From Actinosomnolentus pattersoniae (SeqCode) (GTDB taxonomy: Bacteria > Actinomycetota > UBA4738), in assembly GCA_013817655.1 (NCBI GenBank), contig JACDCJ010000061.1:1-9613 (forward strand): a stretch of DNA of 9,613 bases, read 5' to 3'. Below the pieces are notes generated by a model. The model saw only the letters and a list, made by a program, of their open reading frames with translations. It had not been told where the DNA came from and did no database searches. Below are positions 1-5,698 of the stretch, in pieces. A program made the position numbers and the translations under genes. How positions within the stretch are numbered: the stretch's first letter is position 1; each line of letters opens with the position of its first letter.

Positions 1-95
1 GCGGGGACCGAATAGGCGGCCTTCGCCGGATCGGTGGACATGCCCACCACCGCGATCGTGCGCGAACGCTCGAGGATCTCCGCAGGATCGTCCAC
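1..95 (-). CDS. CoA-binding domain protein (YccU-like), N-terminal fragment
   Basis: Only the first 31 codons are in the window; the gene continues past position 1. The visible peptide contains ILERSRTIAVVGMSTDP followed by an AAYSVP stretch. This matches the first beta strand and glycine turn (AVVGMS) of the Rossmann-like CoA_binding fold of YccU/YneT proteins, which bind CoA but have no well-defined reaction. The GTG start at 95-93 is chosen because GAGGGGG (positions 110-104) lies 8 bases upstream and the conserved region begins about 7 residues in. It starts 35 bases after the cyclase-family stop codon on the same strand, so it is probably the fourth gene of that operon. The family call rests on a short segment. 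Confidence 0.75.
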   Translation of the reverse strand, partial: MDDPAEILERSRTIAVVGMSTDPAKAAYSVP

Positions 96-129
96 GACCG
101 CTGCCCCCTCTTGACTCTTCCGCCCCGGC

Positions 130-774
130 TCAGGACGGGATGACGCCGGCCCTGGCCGGCCCGCCGTCGCCGTCCTGTATCCGAAGAGGCATGCAGATGA
201 ACGTGCAGTCCCCGGGCTCCGCCGGCCCGAGATCAAGCCCCTCGACGATCACGACCCCCTTGGAGAGCAGCTCCACGTGAACCGGATGGCCCTCGGTGCC
301 GCGCTCCTCGATGGAGAGGAAGTCGACGCCGATGAGCTCGATCCCCCGCTCGATCACCCACCTGGCGCCCTCGAGCGAAAGGCAGGCGTAGGTCTCGGGA
401 AAGGCCACCGGCCCGGTGCGCCGCCAGAGCTGGGAGTTCGAAGTCTTCAGGAGCAGGCGCGTCACGCCGTCCGCCAGCCCGAGCGCGTCGAGGTCTTCCG
501 GGCCCAATGGGCCCCGCGCACCGGGAAGATGGCCGATGACGGCCGGCCCCACCAGGACGTCGAGCGACACCCCGTCGATCCCATGATGCCCTTCCAGGAA
601 GTGCCGTGGCGGATCCACATGCGTTCCCGTGTGCGTCCCGATCCGCAGCTCCGAAACGTTGGCCGCGTCGCCCTGCGCGATCTGCACGCGGGGATGGATC
701 TCGACCGAGGGATCCCCCGGCCAGACCAGCATGTCCGGCGTGATCCTCAGCGAGACGTCCACCAGGGCCTTCAC
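130..774 (-). CDS. Cyclase family protein (kynurenine formamidase-like metal-dependent hydrolase)
   Basis: A 214-residue protein of normal length for the cyclase/KynB fold, whose members hydrolyse amides, lactams or related bonds using bound divalent metal. The signature HxGTHxDxPxH is present at residues 48-58 (His48, Thr51, His52, Asp54, His58). The second family block is seen as GVDFLSIEE (149-157), then His163/His166 and the typical strand VVIVEGLDL (174-182). The GTG start at 774 overlaps the TGA of the upstream dehydrogenase (GTGA) and follows GGAGGT (786-781) at 6 bases, which fixes the start. No signal peptide is visible, so it should be cytoplasmic. Tryptophan-catabolism genes are absent nearby, and linkage to a glucosidase and a glucose dehydrogenase makes kynurenine formamidase activity unlikely. 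Opening a sugar lactone is one possibility but is inferred from context only. Confidence 0.9.
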   Translation of the reverse strand: MKALVDVSLRITPDMLVWPGDPSVEIHPRVQIAQGDAANVSELRIGTHTGTHVDPPRHFLEGHHGIDGVSLDVLVGPAVIGHLPGARGPLGPEDLDALGLADGVTRLLLKTSNSQLWRRTGPVAFPETYACLSLEGARWVIERGIELIGVDFLSIEERGTEGHPVHVELLSKGVVIVEGLDLGPAEPGDCTFICMPLRIQDGDGGPARAGVIPS

Positions 775-1871
775 CCGGCCACCTCCACGAACACCTTGAT
801 CACCCCAGGTGCACCGAGAAGCTCGAAGGCCTTCTCCCATTGGTCGAGTCCGTGGACAGGATGGGTGAGCAGACGCCGCAGCCATCCCGGGTACTCGGCC
901 TCCGCTATGGCGAGGTCGCGCACCCCGGCCTCGAAGTGCTCCCTGTTGGCGTTCACGGTTCCAACCATGGCCTTGTTGCCCAGCACGAAGTCGAGGTTCA
1001 ACGCGTCCGACGCCACCTCGACGCGCCGACTGCCGCCGGTCACCGAGGACAGCACCATCACCCCGTTCTTGCCGAGCAGCACGCAGAGGGCTTCGAAGAT
1101 CAACGGCGAGAACCCCGTGGCCTCGAAGACGATGTCGAACTGCCCGAACGTCTCCGCGATCCGAGGCAGGGGGGTGCGCTCGGTGCTGACATATCGCGCG
1201 CCGATGGCCTCCACCAGCTCGGAGTTGAGGTAAGGAGGCTCCTGCAGGCCCGCGGTGACCACCTCGAGCCCACGGTTCCGCAGGGCCATCGTTGCCAGGA
1301 CTCCGATGGTCCCGGCGCCCAGCACGGCCGCCCTCCCCGGCTGCCACACCTTGAGCCGTCGCTGGACCTCGTACGCCTGTGAGATCCCCTTCTCCACGAC
1401 GCTCGTCGGCTCGAGCAGGACGCCGACCTCTTTGAGCGACTGAGGGATCTTGATCAAGTACCGGGGCTCCTCGACGTAGAACTCGGTGAGGAACCCGTGG
1501 ACGCGGCTGATGCCGTGTTCGAAGTAGGTGGCGTCGGTGGTGAAGTCCGGCATGTCGATCCGGTCGTACAGGCTCGAGCCGGCGCGGCGGACCCTTGCCA
1601 CGACATGGTCCCCCGGAGCGAGCTCGGTCACGCTCGGGCCGACCTCCCGCACCACCCCGAAGCTCTCGTGGCCAAGTACCAGATAGTCGGAACCCTCCGG
1701 CGTGGTTCCGTACTGGCCGGCGTTGATCTCCTTGTCGGTGCCGTCCAGTCCCACCCGCAGGATCTTTACGAGGACGCCGCGCCCGTACGGCACGTCGTCG
1801 ATCGAAGGGTCCGGGATCTCCTCGAGCCGGGCGCTGTTGGGCGTCCCCGGGGTGACGATGATGGCCTTCAT
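771..1871 (-). CDS. Glucose 1-dehydrogenase-like zinc-dependent MDR dehydrogenase
   Basis: A 366-residue medium-chain dehydrogenase resembling archaeal glucose dehydrogenases, which oxidise D-glucose to glucono-delta-lactone with NAD(P)+. Visible features are GLDGTDKEI (41-49), LVLGHES (64-70), the 93-127 region beginning VRRAG and ending VHGF, LLEP (152-155) and the Rossmann turn GAGTIG (185-190). The catalytic zinc site appears to be Asp43, His68, Glu69 and Glu154. Position 43 is Asp rather than the usual Cys, as known in haloarchaeal glucose dehydrogenase. The structural-zinc Cys positions of thermophilic homologues are replaced (SSLYD at 99-103), so this zinc is probably absent. ATG at 1871 overlaps the glucoamylase TGA (ATGA) and has AGGAG (1882-1878) 6 bases upstream. 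It is translationally coupled to a glucose-releasing hydrolase upstream and a hydrolase downstream. Substrate and cofactor are inferred; another polyol or sugar is possible. Confidence 0.88.
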   Translation of the reverse strand: MKAIIVTPGTPNSARLEEIPDPSIDDVPYGRGVLVKILRVGLDGTDKEINAGQYGTTPEGSDYLVLGHESFGVVREVGPSVTELAPGDHVVARVRRAGSSLYDRIDMPDFTTDATYFEHGISRVHGFLTEFYVEEPRYLIKIPQSLKEVGVLLEPTSVVEKGISQAYEVQRRLKVWQPGRAAVLGAGTIGVLATMALRNRGLEVVTAGLQEPPYLNSELVEAIGARYVSTERTPLPRIAETFGQFDIVFEATGFSPLIFEALCVLLGKNGVMVLSSVTGGSRRVEVASDALNLDFVLGNKAMVGTVNANREHFEAGVRDLAIAEAEYPGWLRRLLTHPVHGLDQWEKAFELLGAPGVIKVFVEVAG

Positions 1872-3691
1872 CTCGTGCTCCTGCCCCGGCGCTCGGCCTC
1901 GGCGATCGCCCAGGCGGCGTTCACCAGGCCGATGTGGCTGAACGCCTGGGGGAAGTTCCCCAGGAGCTCGCCGGTGGCCTCGTCGACCTCCTCCGCCAAC
2001 AGCCCGACGTCGTTGGCGAAGGCGATCGAGCGCTCGAAGGTGGCCCGGGCCTCCTCCACCCGTCCCGCCATCGCCTGCGCCTGGGCCAGCCAGAAGGTGC
2101 ACAGGAGGAACGTCCCCTCCGAGCCCCTCAGGCCGTCCTCGGCCTTGTAGCGAAACACCAGCCCCCGTTCGTCCGTGAGGTCGCGCTCCGTGGCCTCGAT
2201 CGTCGCGAGCACGCGCGGGTCCTCCGGTGGCAGGAACCCCACGATGGGGATCATCAGGTTGGAGGCGTCGAGCTCGTCCGAGTCGAACGACTGGGTGAAC
2301 GCCTCGACCTTCTCGTTCCATCCCTTCTCGAGGATGGCCCGCCGGATCTCCTCCCGAGTCGACGTCCAGTCCCCGACGCGATCGGCCGCGTCCAGCGACG
2401 GAGCCAGCGCGATGGCGCGGTCGAGCGCCACCCAGCACATCAGCTTCGAGTAGACGAAGTCCCGGGGCTCGCCCCGGATCTCCCAGATCCCCTGGTCCTG
2501 CTCGCCCCACCGGGCGGCGGCCGCGTCGGCCACCTGCACCAGGAACCTCTCGGTGTCCACGGGCAGATCGCCGAGTTGATCCTTGAGCCGCTCGGCGGCG
2601 CCCAGCAGCTCCCCGTAAACGTCGAGCTGGCGCTGGCTCCAGGCGCCGTTGCCCGTGCGAACCGGCCGACTGCCTCGCCACCCGGAGAGGTGGGGAAGCA
2701 CTCGCTCGGAGAGATCGTGCTCTCCGCCGATCCCGAACATGATCTGCAGGTCGGCCCCGAAGTCGATCTGCGATGCGACGGCGCCCGCCATCCACGAGAA
2801 GAACTTGCTCGACTCGTCCGGGCATGCCGCGACCCAAAGGGCATCGAGGGTGAAGCTCGCGTCGCGCACCCACGCGTAGCGGTAGTCCCAGTTGCGTTCG
2901 CCGCCGACGTCCTCCGGAAGCGAGGTAGTCGGAGCGGCCACGATCGCGCCGGTGGGCTGGTACATGAGCGCCTGCAACACGCGCCCGCTGTGATAGACGA
3001 GATCGCTCCAAGGACCATCGTAGCGCTGGTGGGCGGAGGACCAGGCCTGCCAGGCCCGCACCGTTCCGTTCAGGCGATCGGTGATGTCGGCCTGGCTCCA
3101 CACCGATGGCACCTCCTCCCAGCTGGAGCCGTGGTGCAGCGCGAACCCCGCGCTCTCGCCCGCCTTCAACGAGAATCGGAGGCGGGCGACCGCGCGTTCG
3201 ATACTCGTCTCGAACGAGGTCGACAGGACGAACTGCTGGGCGCCGCCGCGGCCCGCCACCCCGCCTCGGATCGGAGCGAGCAACGGGTAGATGAGCCCGT
3301 ACTCGGGTCGCGGGGCGAACTCCATCTCGAAGGCCACTTCCCCCTCGTCGCAGCGGACATGGCGCAGCAGCACGCCAGGCGCGCCCCGGCCGAGGTCGTG
3401 ATCGCGCTCATCGAGGAGCGACATCGCCTCGGTGAGCGTGGCGCGCCCGGTGGCCGTCCGGATGGAGCTCTCGAGCACCATGGTCCGGTCGACGTAGCGG
3501 CGCGAGCTCTCGATGGCGTCCGGGGCGGTGATCGACCAGTGTCCGGCGGCCTCGTCCAGGAGCCGCCCGAAGACGGAGGCCGAATCGAACCGCGGGAGGC
3601 AGAGCCAGTCGATCGACCCATTCCGGGAGACGAGGGTGGCCGAATGACAGTCGGACAGCAGCGCGTAGTCGGCGATGGGCGTCTCGGTCAC
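1868..3691 (-). CDS. Glycoside hydrolase family 15 protein (glucoamylase/trehalase type)
   Basis: A 607-residue GH15 enzyme, the usual length for actinobacterial members, which release glucose from alpha-glucans or trehalose by inversion. The N-terminal beta domain opens with IADYALLSDCHSATLV and GSIDWLCLPRFDS (residues 6-38). The (alpha/alpha)6 barrel follows, with QPTGAIVAAPTTSLPE (245-260), RNWDYRYAWVRDAS (266-279), GIWEIRG (401-407; Glu404 is the likely acid) and LLAEEVD with LGNFPQAFSHIGL (564-589; Glu567/568 the likely base). There is no signal peptide, so it should act on cytoplasmic sugars such as glycogen breakdown products or trehalose. The GTG at 3691 is preferred because the family N-terminus begins right there and a purine-rich AAGGGGGGAAG precedes it. 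Longer in-frame extensions run into the opposite-strand arsR. It heads the operon that continues with glucose dehydrogenase. Glucoamylase and trehalase cannot be told apart here. Confidence 0.95.
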   Translation of the reverse strand: MTETPIADYALLSDCHSATLVSRNGSIDWLCLPRFDSASVFGRLLDEAAGHWSITAPDAIESSRRYVDRTMVLESSIRTATGRATLTEAMSLLDERDHDLGRGAPGVLLRHVRCDEGEVAFEMEFAPRPEYGLIYPLLAPIRGGVAGRGGAQQFVLSTSFETSIERAVARLRFSLKAGESAGFALHHGSSWEEVPSVWSQADITDRLNGTVRAWQAWSSAHQRYDGPWSDLVYHSGRVLQALMYQPTGAIVAAPTTSLPEDVGGERNWDYRYAWVRDASFTLDALWVAACPDESSKFFSWMAGAVASQIDFGADLQIMFGIGGEHDLSERVLPHLSGWRGSRPVRTGNGAWSQRQLDVYGELLGAAERLKDQLGDLPVDTERFLVQVADAAAARWGEQDQGIWEIRGEPRDFVYSKLMCWVALDRAIALAPSLDAADRVGDWTSTREEIRRAILEKGWNEKVEAFTQSFDSDELDASNLMIPIVGFLPPEDPRVLATIEATERDLTDERGLVFRYKAEDGLRGSEGTFLLCTFWLAQAQAMAGRVEEARATFERSIAFANDVGLLAEEVDEATGELLGNFPQAFSHIGLVNAAWAIAEAERRGRSTR

Positions 3692-3781
3692 GGCTTCCCC
3701 CCTTCCTAGGCCCCCGATCCTGTCAGAACTTCGAATCGCGAGGGCGCCTCTTCCGTGAGGGTGGTGGCCGTTGCGCATGTA

Positions 3782-3810
3782 TTGACACTCGTCGATCCAG
3801 GGCCTATCGT
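3782..3810 (+). promoter_or_regulatory. arsR-arsM promoter
   Basis: A perfect -35 hexamer TTGACA (3782-3787) is followed after exactly 17 bases by TATCGT (3805-3810), a 4/6 match to the -10 consensus. It lies about 65 bases upstream of the arsR start and points towards it. The spacing is ideal for a housekeeping sigma factor. The operator dyad covers the -10 element. Confidence 0.7.
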
Positions 3811-3820
3811 TCTGGATCGA
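3792..3820. promoter_or_regulatory. Putative ArsR operator (perfect inverted repeat)
   Basis: TCGATCCAG (3792-3800) and CTGGATCGA (3812-3820) are exact reverse complements separated by 11 bases that contain the -10 element. Repressor bound here would block RNA polymerase directly. A further CGTCGAT direct repeat occurs at 3790-3796 and 3825-3831. Position immediately upstream of arsR supports autoregulation; assignment to ArsR is an inference. Confidence 0.65.
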
Positions 3821-3875
3821 GATCCGTCGATGCAGCAGAGCCGCCGATGGCGGTCCGAGAAAGGGAGTTCGGGCG

Positions 3876-4238
3876 ATGACCAGGACGCTTCTCGCAGAGG
3901 CCGTCTCGCCCCCTGTCGCCTGCTGCGCGCCCGTCGCGGGCCCGGACATCGATCCCGAGGGAGCGCGGACCCTCGCCTCGATCTTCAAGGCGCTGGCGGA
4001 TCCACACCGCGTGCGGATCGTGAACCTGCTCGCCAACGCCGAGGAGCCCGTCTGCGTCTGTGAGTTCATGCCGCTGCTCGGCCTGGCACAGGGGACGGTG
4101 AGCTTCCACCTCAAGAAGCTGCTCGCGGCGGGGCTCCTGGAACGTGAGCAGCGAGGCACGTGGGCGTACTACTCCCTCGACCGGGACGCACTCTCGCGAC
4201 TGGCCGGAGTGTTCGACCCCCAAGGAGGTCCCAGATGA
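3876..4238 (+). CDS. arsR: ArsR/SmtB-family arsenic-responsive repressor
   Basis: A 120-residue winged-helix repressor that releases DNA when As(III) or a related thiophilic metalloid binds. The core runs from FKALADPHRVRIVNLL (37-52) through the recognition region GTVSFHLKKLLAAGLL (73-88) to the wing REQRGTWAYYSL (90-101). Candidate metalloid ligands are Cys16-Cys17 near the N-terminus and Cys60/Cys62 in VCVCEF. The second pair matches the E. coli-type CVC motif. The N-terminal pair plus a Cys near 60 resembles the C. glutamicum-type site, so the protein combines both arrangements. The ATG at 3876 has GGGAG (3863-3867) 8 bases upstream. The gene overlaps arsM by 4 bases, so sensor and detoxifying enzyme are co-translated. 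Confidence is high for family and arsenic linkage. Confidence 0.95.
   Translation: MTRTLLAEAVSPPVACCAPVAGPDIDPEGARTLASIFKALADPHRVRIVNLLANAEEPVCVCEFMPLLGLAQGTVSFHLKKLLAAGLLEREQRGTWAYYSLDRDALSRLAGVFDPQGGPR
4222..4229 (+). promoter_or_regulatory. Strong Shine-Dalgarno that sets the arsM start
   Basis: AAGGAGGT, nearly a full complement of the 16S rRNA tail, lies 5 bases before the ATG at 4235. It sits inside the last codons of arsR and supports initiation at the ATGA overlap rather than at any upstream in-frame codon. Confidence 0.85.
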
Positions 4239-5062
4239 CGAGCGACACTCAGCTTCGTGAAGAGGTTCGTGAGCGATACGCGGAGTCGGCGCGGGCTGTG
4301 GTCGAGGGGACCGTCATGGCCGGCGACTGCTGCGCGGGGTCGGCGTGCGCCGCCGAAGGACAGGCGTTCGGATCCGGGCTCTACGAGGGTCTCCGGGAGG
4401 AAGGCCTCCCCGACGCGGCGGTCCTGGCGAGCCTCGGCTGCGGGAACCCGACCGCCGTGGCGGACCTTCGTCCGGGAGAGACCGTCCTGGATCTCGGCTC
4501 GGGGGGTGGAATCGACGTGCTGCTCTCCGCGAAGCGGGTGGGGCCGGGCGGCAAGGTCTACGGTCTCGACATGACCGAAGAGATGCTCGCACTGGCGCTC
4601 AAGAACCGTGCGGAGGCGGGCGCGACCAACGTCGAGTTCCTCAAGGGCTACATCGAAGACATCCCGCTGCCCGCGGGTGTGGTCGACGTCGTCATCTCCA
4701 ACTGCGTGATCAATCTCTCGATCGACAAGCCACGGGTCTTCGCGGAGATGTTCCGTGTGCTCCGGCCGGGTGGGCGCATCGGGATCACAGACGTGGTCGC
4801 CGAAAACGATCTGACGCCCGAACAGCGGGCCGAACGCGGCACCTACGTCGGCTGCATCGCCGGTGCGTTGTCGTTCGCGGAATACGAAGATCAGCTGGAG
4901 GCCGCGGGATTCCGGAGCATCAGCCTCACCCCCACGCACCAGTCGGCGCCCGGGTTGCACTCCGCCATCATCAAGGCCGTCAAGGGTGACTCCCCATCCC
5001 CGAAGGCCCGCATCGACACCGGGCGGCGCGAGTTGCCGCTCGCACGCCAGGCCTGCTGCTGA
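4235..5062 (+). CDS. arsM: Arsenite S-adenosylmethionine methyltransferase
   Basis: A 275-residue class I SAM-dependent methyltransferase that converts As(III) stepwise to methylated and volatile arsenicals. The SAM-binding motif I is VLDLGSGGGID (84-94), followed by VYGLDMTEEML (108-118). The three Cys residues required for As(III) binding and methyl transfer are Cys69 (SLGCGNP), Cys157 (ISNCVINLS) and Cys207 (YVGCIAGA). Extra Cys residues occur at 32-33 and 38 in the N-terminal segment and as a terminal Cys274-Cys275 pair, which may help capture arsenic. The start at ATG 4235 overlaps the arsR stop and has a near-perfect ribosome-binding site. No arsenate reductase or arsenite efflux gene is visible in the window, so methylation may be the local resistance route, although other ars genes could lie elsewhere. 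Confidence 0.96.
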   Translation: MTSDTQLREEVRERYAESARAVVEGTVMAGDCCAGSACAAEGQAFGSGLYEGLREEGLPDAAVLASLGCGNPTAVADLRPGETVLDLGSGGGIDVLLSAKRVGPGGKVYGLDMTEEMLALALKNRAEAGATNVEFLKGYIEDIPLPAGVVDVVISNCVINLSIDKPRVFAEMFRVLRPGGRIGITDVVAENDLTPEQRAERGTYVGCIAGALSFAEYEDQLEAAGFRSISLTPTHQSAPGLHSAIIKAVKGDSPSPKARIDTGRRELPLARQACC

Positions 5063-5073
5063 GCCAGGCGCAC

Positions 5074-5086
5074 CGCTGGGCCAGCG
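5074..5086. other. Perfect 13-bp palindrome just after arsM
   Basis: CGCTGG and CCAGCG flank a single central G, starting 11 bases after the arsM stop codon. As RNA it could form a short GC hairpin only with a minimal or rearranged loop. No T-run follows, so it is a weak terminator candidate at best; it could also be a protein-binding dyad. Confidence 0.3.
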
Positions 5087-5166
5087 TCCGCGCGGGGATC
5101 TGGACGGACCGGTCGACTCTGGGACTGCAGGTAATCCAAAGACGTCTGTGCTGCGAACGCTTCGGC

Positions 5167-5430
5167 GTGAGGGACTGCCCGTGCTGCGATCGGCCCGTGA
5201 TCGATCCCCCTGAGTGGCTGATCTGGCAGGGCCGGTTCTGCGAAAGCTGCGAATGGGCCTTCGTGGAGGGCGCTTCAGCCAATCCATCCCGGTGTCCGAC
5301 CCACGGCTCGGGGCCTCTCGGTGCGAGCGGCCTCCCGGATCGGAGAGGTGCGCAAGGAACGGGACCGCCCGCGGGAGGCGCGGCATCGGTTGCTCTCACG
5401 GGCGCCACGCTCGATACTGGTTGGGCATGA
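5167..5430 (+). CDS. Possible small zinc-ribbon protein or fragment
   Basis: An 87-residue reading frame from GTG. Its first 35 residues show Cys4-x2-Cys7 and Cys25-x2-Cys28, the spacing of a four-Cys zinc ribbon. Cys6 is also present, and aromatic residues (Trp17, Trp20, Trp30) lie around the second knuckle (RFCESCEWAF). The frame stays open upstream of the GTG and contains a further Cys-Cys pair there (LCCERFG), yet no in-frame ATG/GTG/TTG or Shine-Dalgarno was found for a longer product. After about residue 50 the sequence turns into Gly/Pro/Ala-rich text with no visible domain. It could be a genuine small gene after arsM, the remnant of a longer protein, or chance coding in GC-rich DNA. 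I do not recognise a family. Confidence 0.35.
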   Translation: MRDCPCCDRPVIDPPEWLIWQGRFCESCEWAFVEGASANPSRCPTHGSGPLGASGLPDRRGAQGTGPPAGGAASVALTGATLDTGWA

Positions 5431-5460
5431 GACCGTTCGGCTGAGCCTGACCTTCCCGCT

Positions 5461-5477
5461 CCCCCCGATCAGGGGGG
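5461..5477. terminator. GC-rich hairpin, possible terminator without a T-run
   Basis: CCCCCC and GGGGGG flank the five-base loop GATCA. Flanking GCT (5458-5460) and AGC (5479-5481) can extend the stem past a one-base bulge. No T-tract follows on either strand, so intrinsic termination is uncertain. Hairpins lacking T-runs are often found at gene ends in high-GC bacteria. Confidence 0.35.
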
Positions 5478-5576
5478 CAGCCGGCTGGGCGAGTCCGCCA
5501 TCCGGCTCTGATTCTTGTCGTCGTTCGCCGCCGAGTTGACCGTGGTCCCGCAGCGCCTCGAGCCCCGCCTCGCCCG

Positions 5577-5597
5577 CGGGGGCTTCGGCCCCCGTTA
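5577..5597 (+). terminator. UUCG-loop hairpin, probable terminator of the ars-side transcript
   Basis: A perfect 7-bp stem CGGGGGC (5577-5583) and GCCCCCG (5588-5594) closes on the loop TTCG, giving the exceptionally stable C(UUCG)G tetraloop in the plus-strand RNA. It is followed only by TTA, not a full T-run. Location between converging genes supports a terminator role. On the minus strand the loop would be CGAA, which is less stable. Confidence 0.5.
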
Positions 5598-5625
5598 CGA
5601 GTGCGTGGACGCGAAGGGGGGAACG

Positions 5626-5679
5626 ATGTCGAATCGAATCCCGGACCGATGCAGCTCGGGCGCATTCTCGGCGTCTTGA
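5626..5679 (+). other. 17-codon ORF stub with strong ribosome-binding site
   Basis: ATG at 5626 is preceded by AAGGGGGGAACG, a good Shine-Dalgarno-like element. The frame stops after 17 codons with no recognisable domain. It could be the surviving start of a gene cut off by insertion of the fic segment, or a chance ORF. Its codons 2-8 coincide with the tRNA-like repeat. Confidence 0.2.
5631..5647 (+). repeat. Near-copy of the tRNA-Thr T-arm (candidate att remnant, distal copy)
   Basis: These 17 bases match 7635-7651 inside tRNA-Thr at 16 positions in the same orientation; the one difference is T5639 versus C7643. The match weakens but continues to position 5653 (20/23 overall). The complementary half of the T-stem and the acceptor stem are absent, so this is not a tRNA gene. 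The two copies bracket fic and the integrase-like ORF, about 2 kb apart. Confidence 0.4.
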
Positions 5680-5698
5680 CAGGACCCGTTGAACACGT

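Larger units (their letters stand above)
5431..5698. other. Intergenic stretch between the ars region and the fic 3' end
   Basis: No convincing gene is seen. It contains two strong GC hairpins (5461-5477 and 5577-5594), a 17-codon stub with a good ribosome-binding site (5626-5679) and the tRNA-Thr T-arm-like repeat (5631-5647). A short dyad TGAAC-AC-GTTCA (5690-5701) overlaps the fic stop codon. The fic gene on the opposite strand and the ars genes converge here, so transcription from both sides should end in this stretch. Confidence 0.6.

Noticed and set aside
771..3101. A 776-codon open frame on the minus strand reaching through the dehydrogenase and most of the GH15 gene
   Set aside because: Only the part after the ATG at 1871 encodes a recognisable protein. 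The upstream portion is an Arg/Gly-rich out-of-frame reading of GH15, a common artefact in high-GC DNA.
1934..3709. A 591-codon plus-strand frame opposite the GH15 gene
   Set aside because: It mirrors the GH15 codons on the other strand, shows no domain and is rich in His/Arg/Gly/Pro. The GH15 motifs on the minus strand are unambiguous.
4169..5386. A 405-codon minus-strand frame opposite arsM
   Set aside because: No recognisable motif; it is antisense to a clear ArsM with all catalytic Cys residues.
5631..5660. A second tRNA gene or tRNA pseudogene
   Set aside because: The T-loop-like sequence has no complementary T-stem half and no acceptor or D-arm around it, so it was kept only as a repeat.
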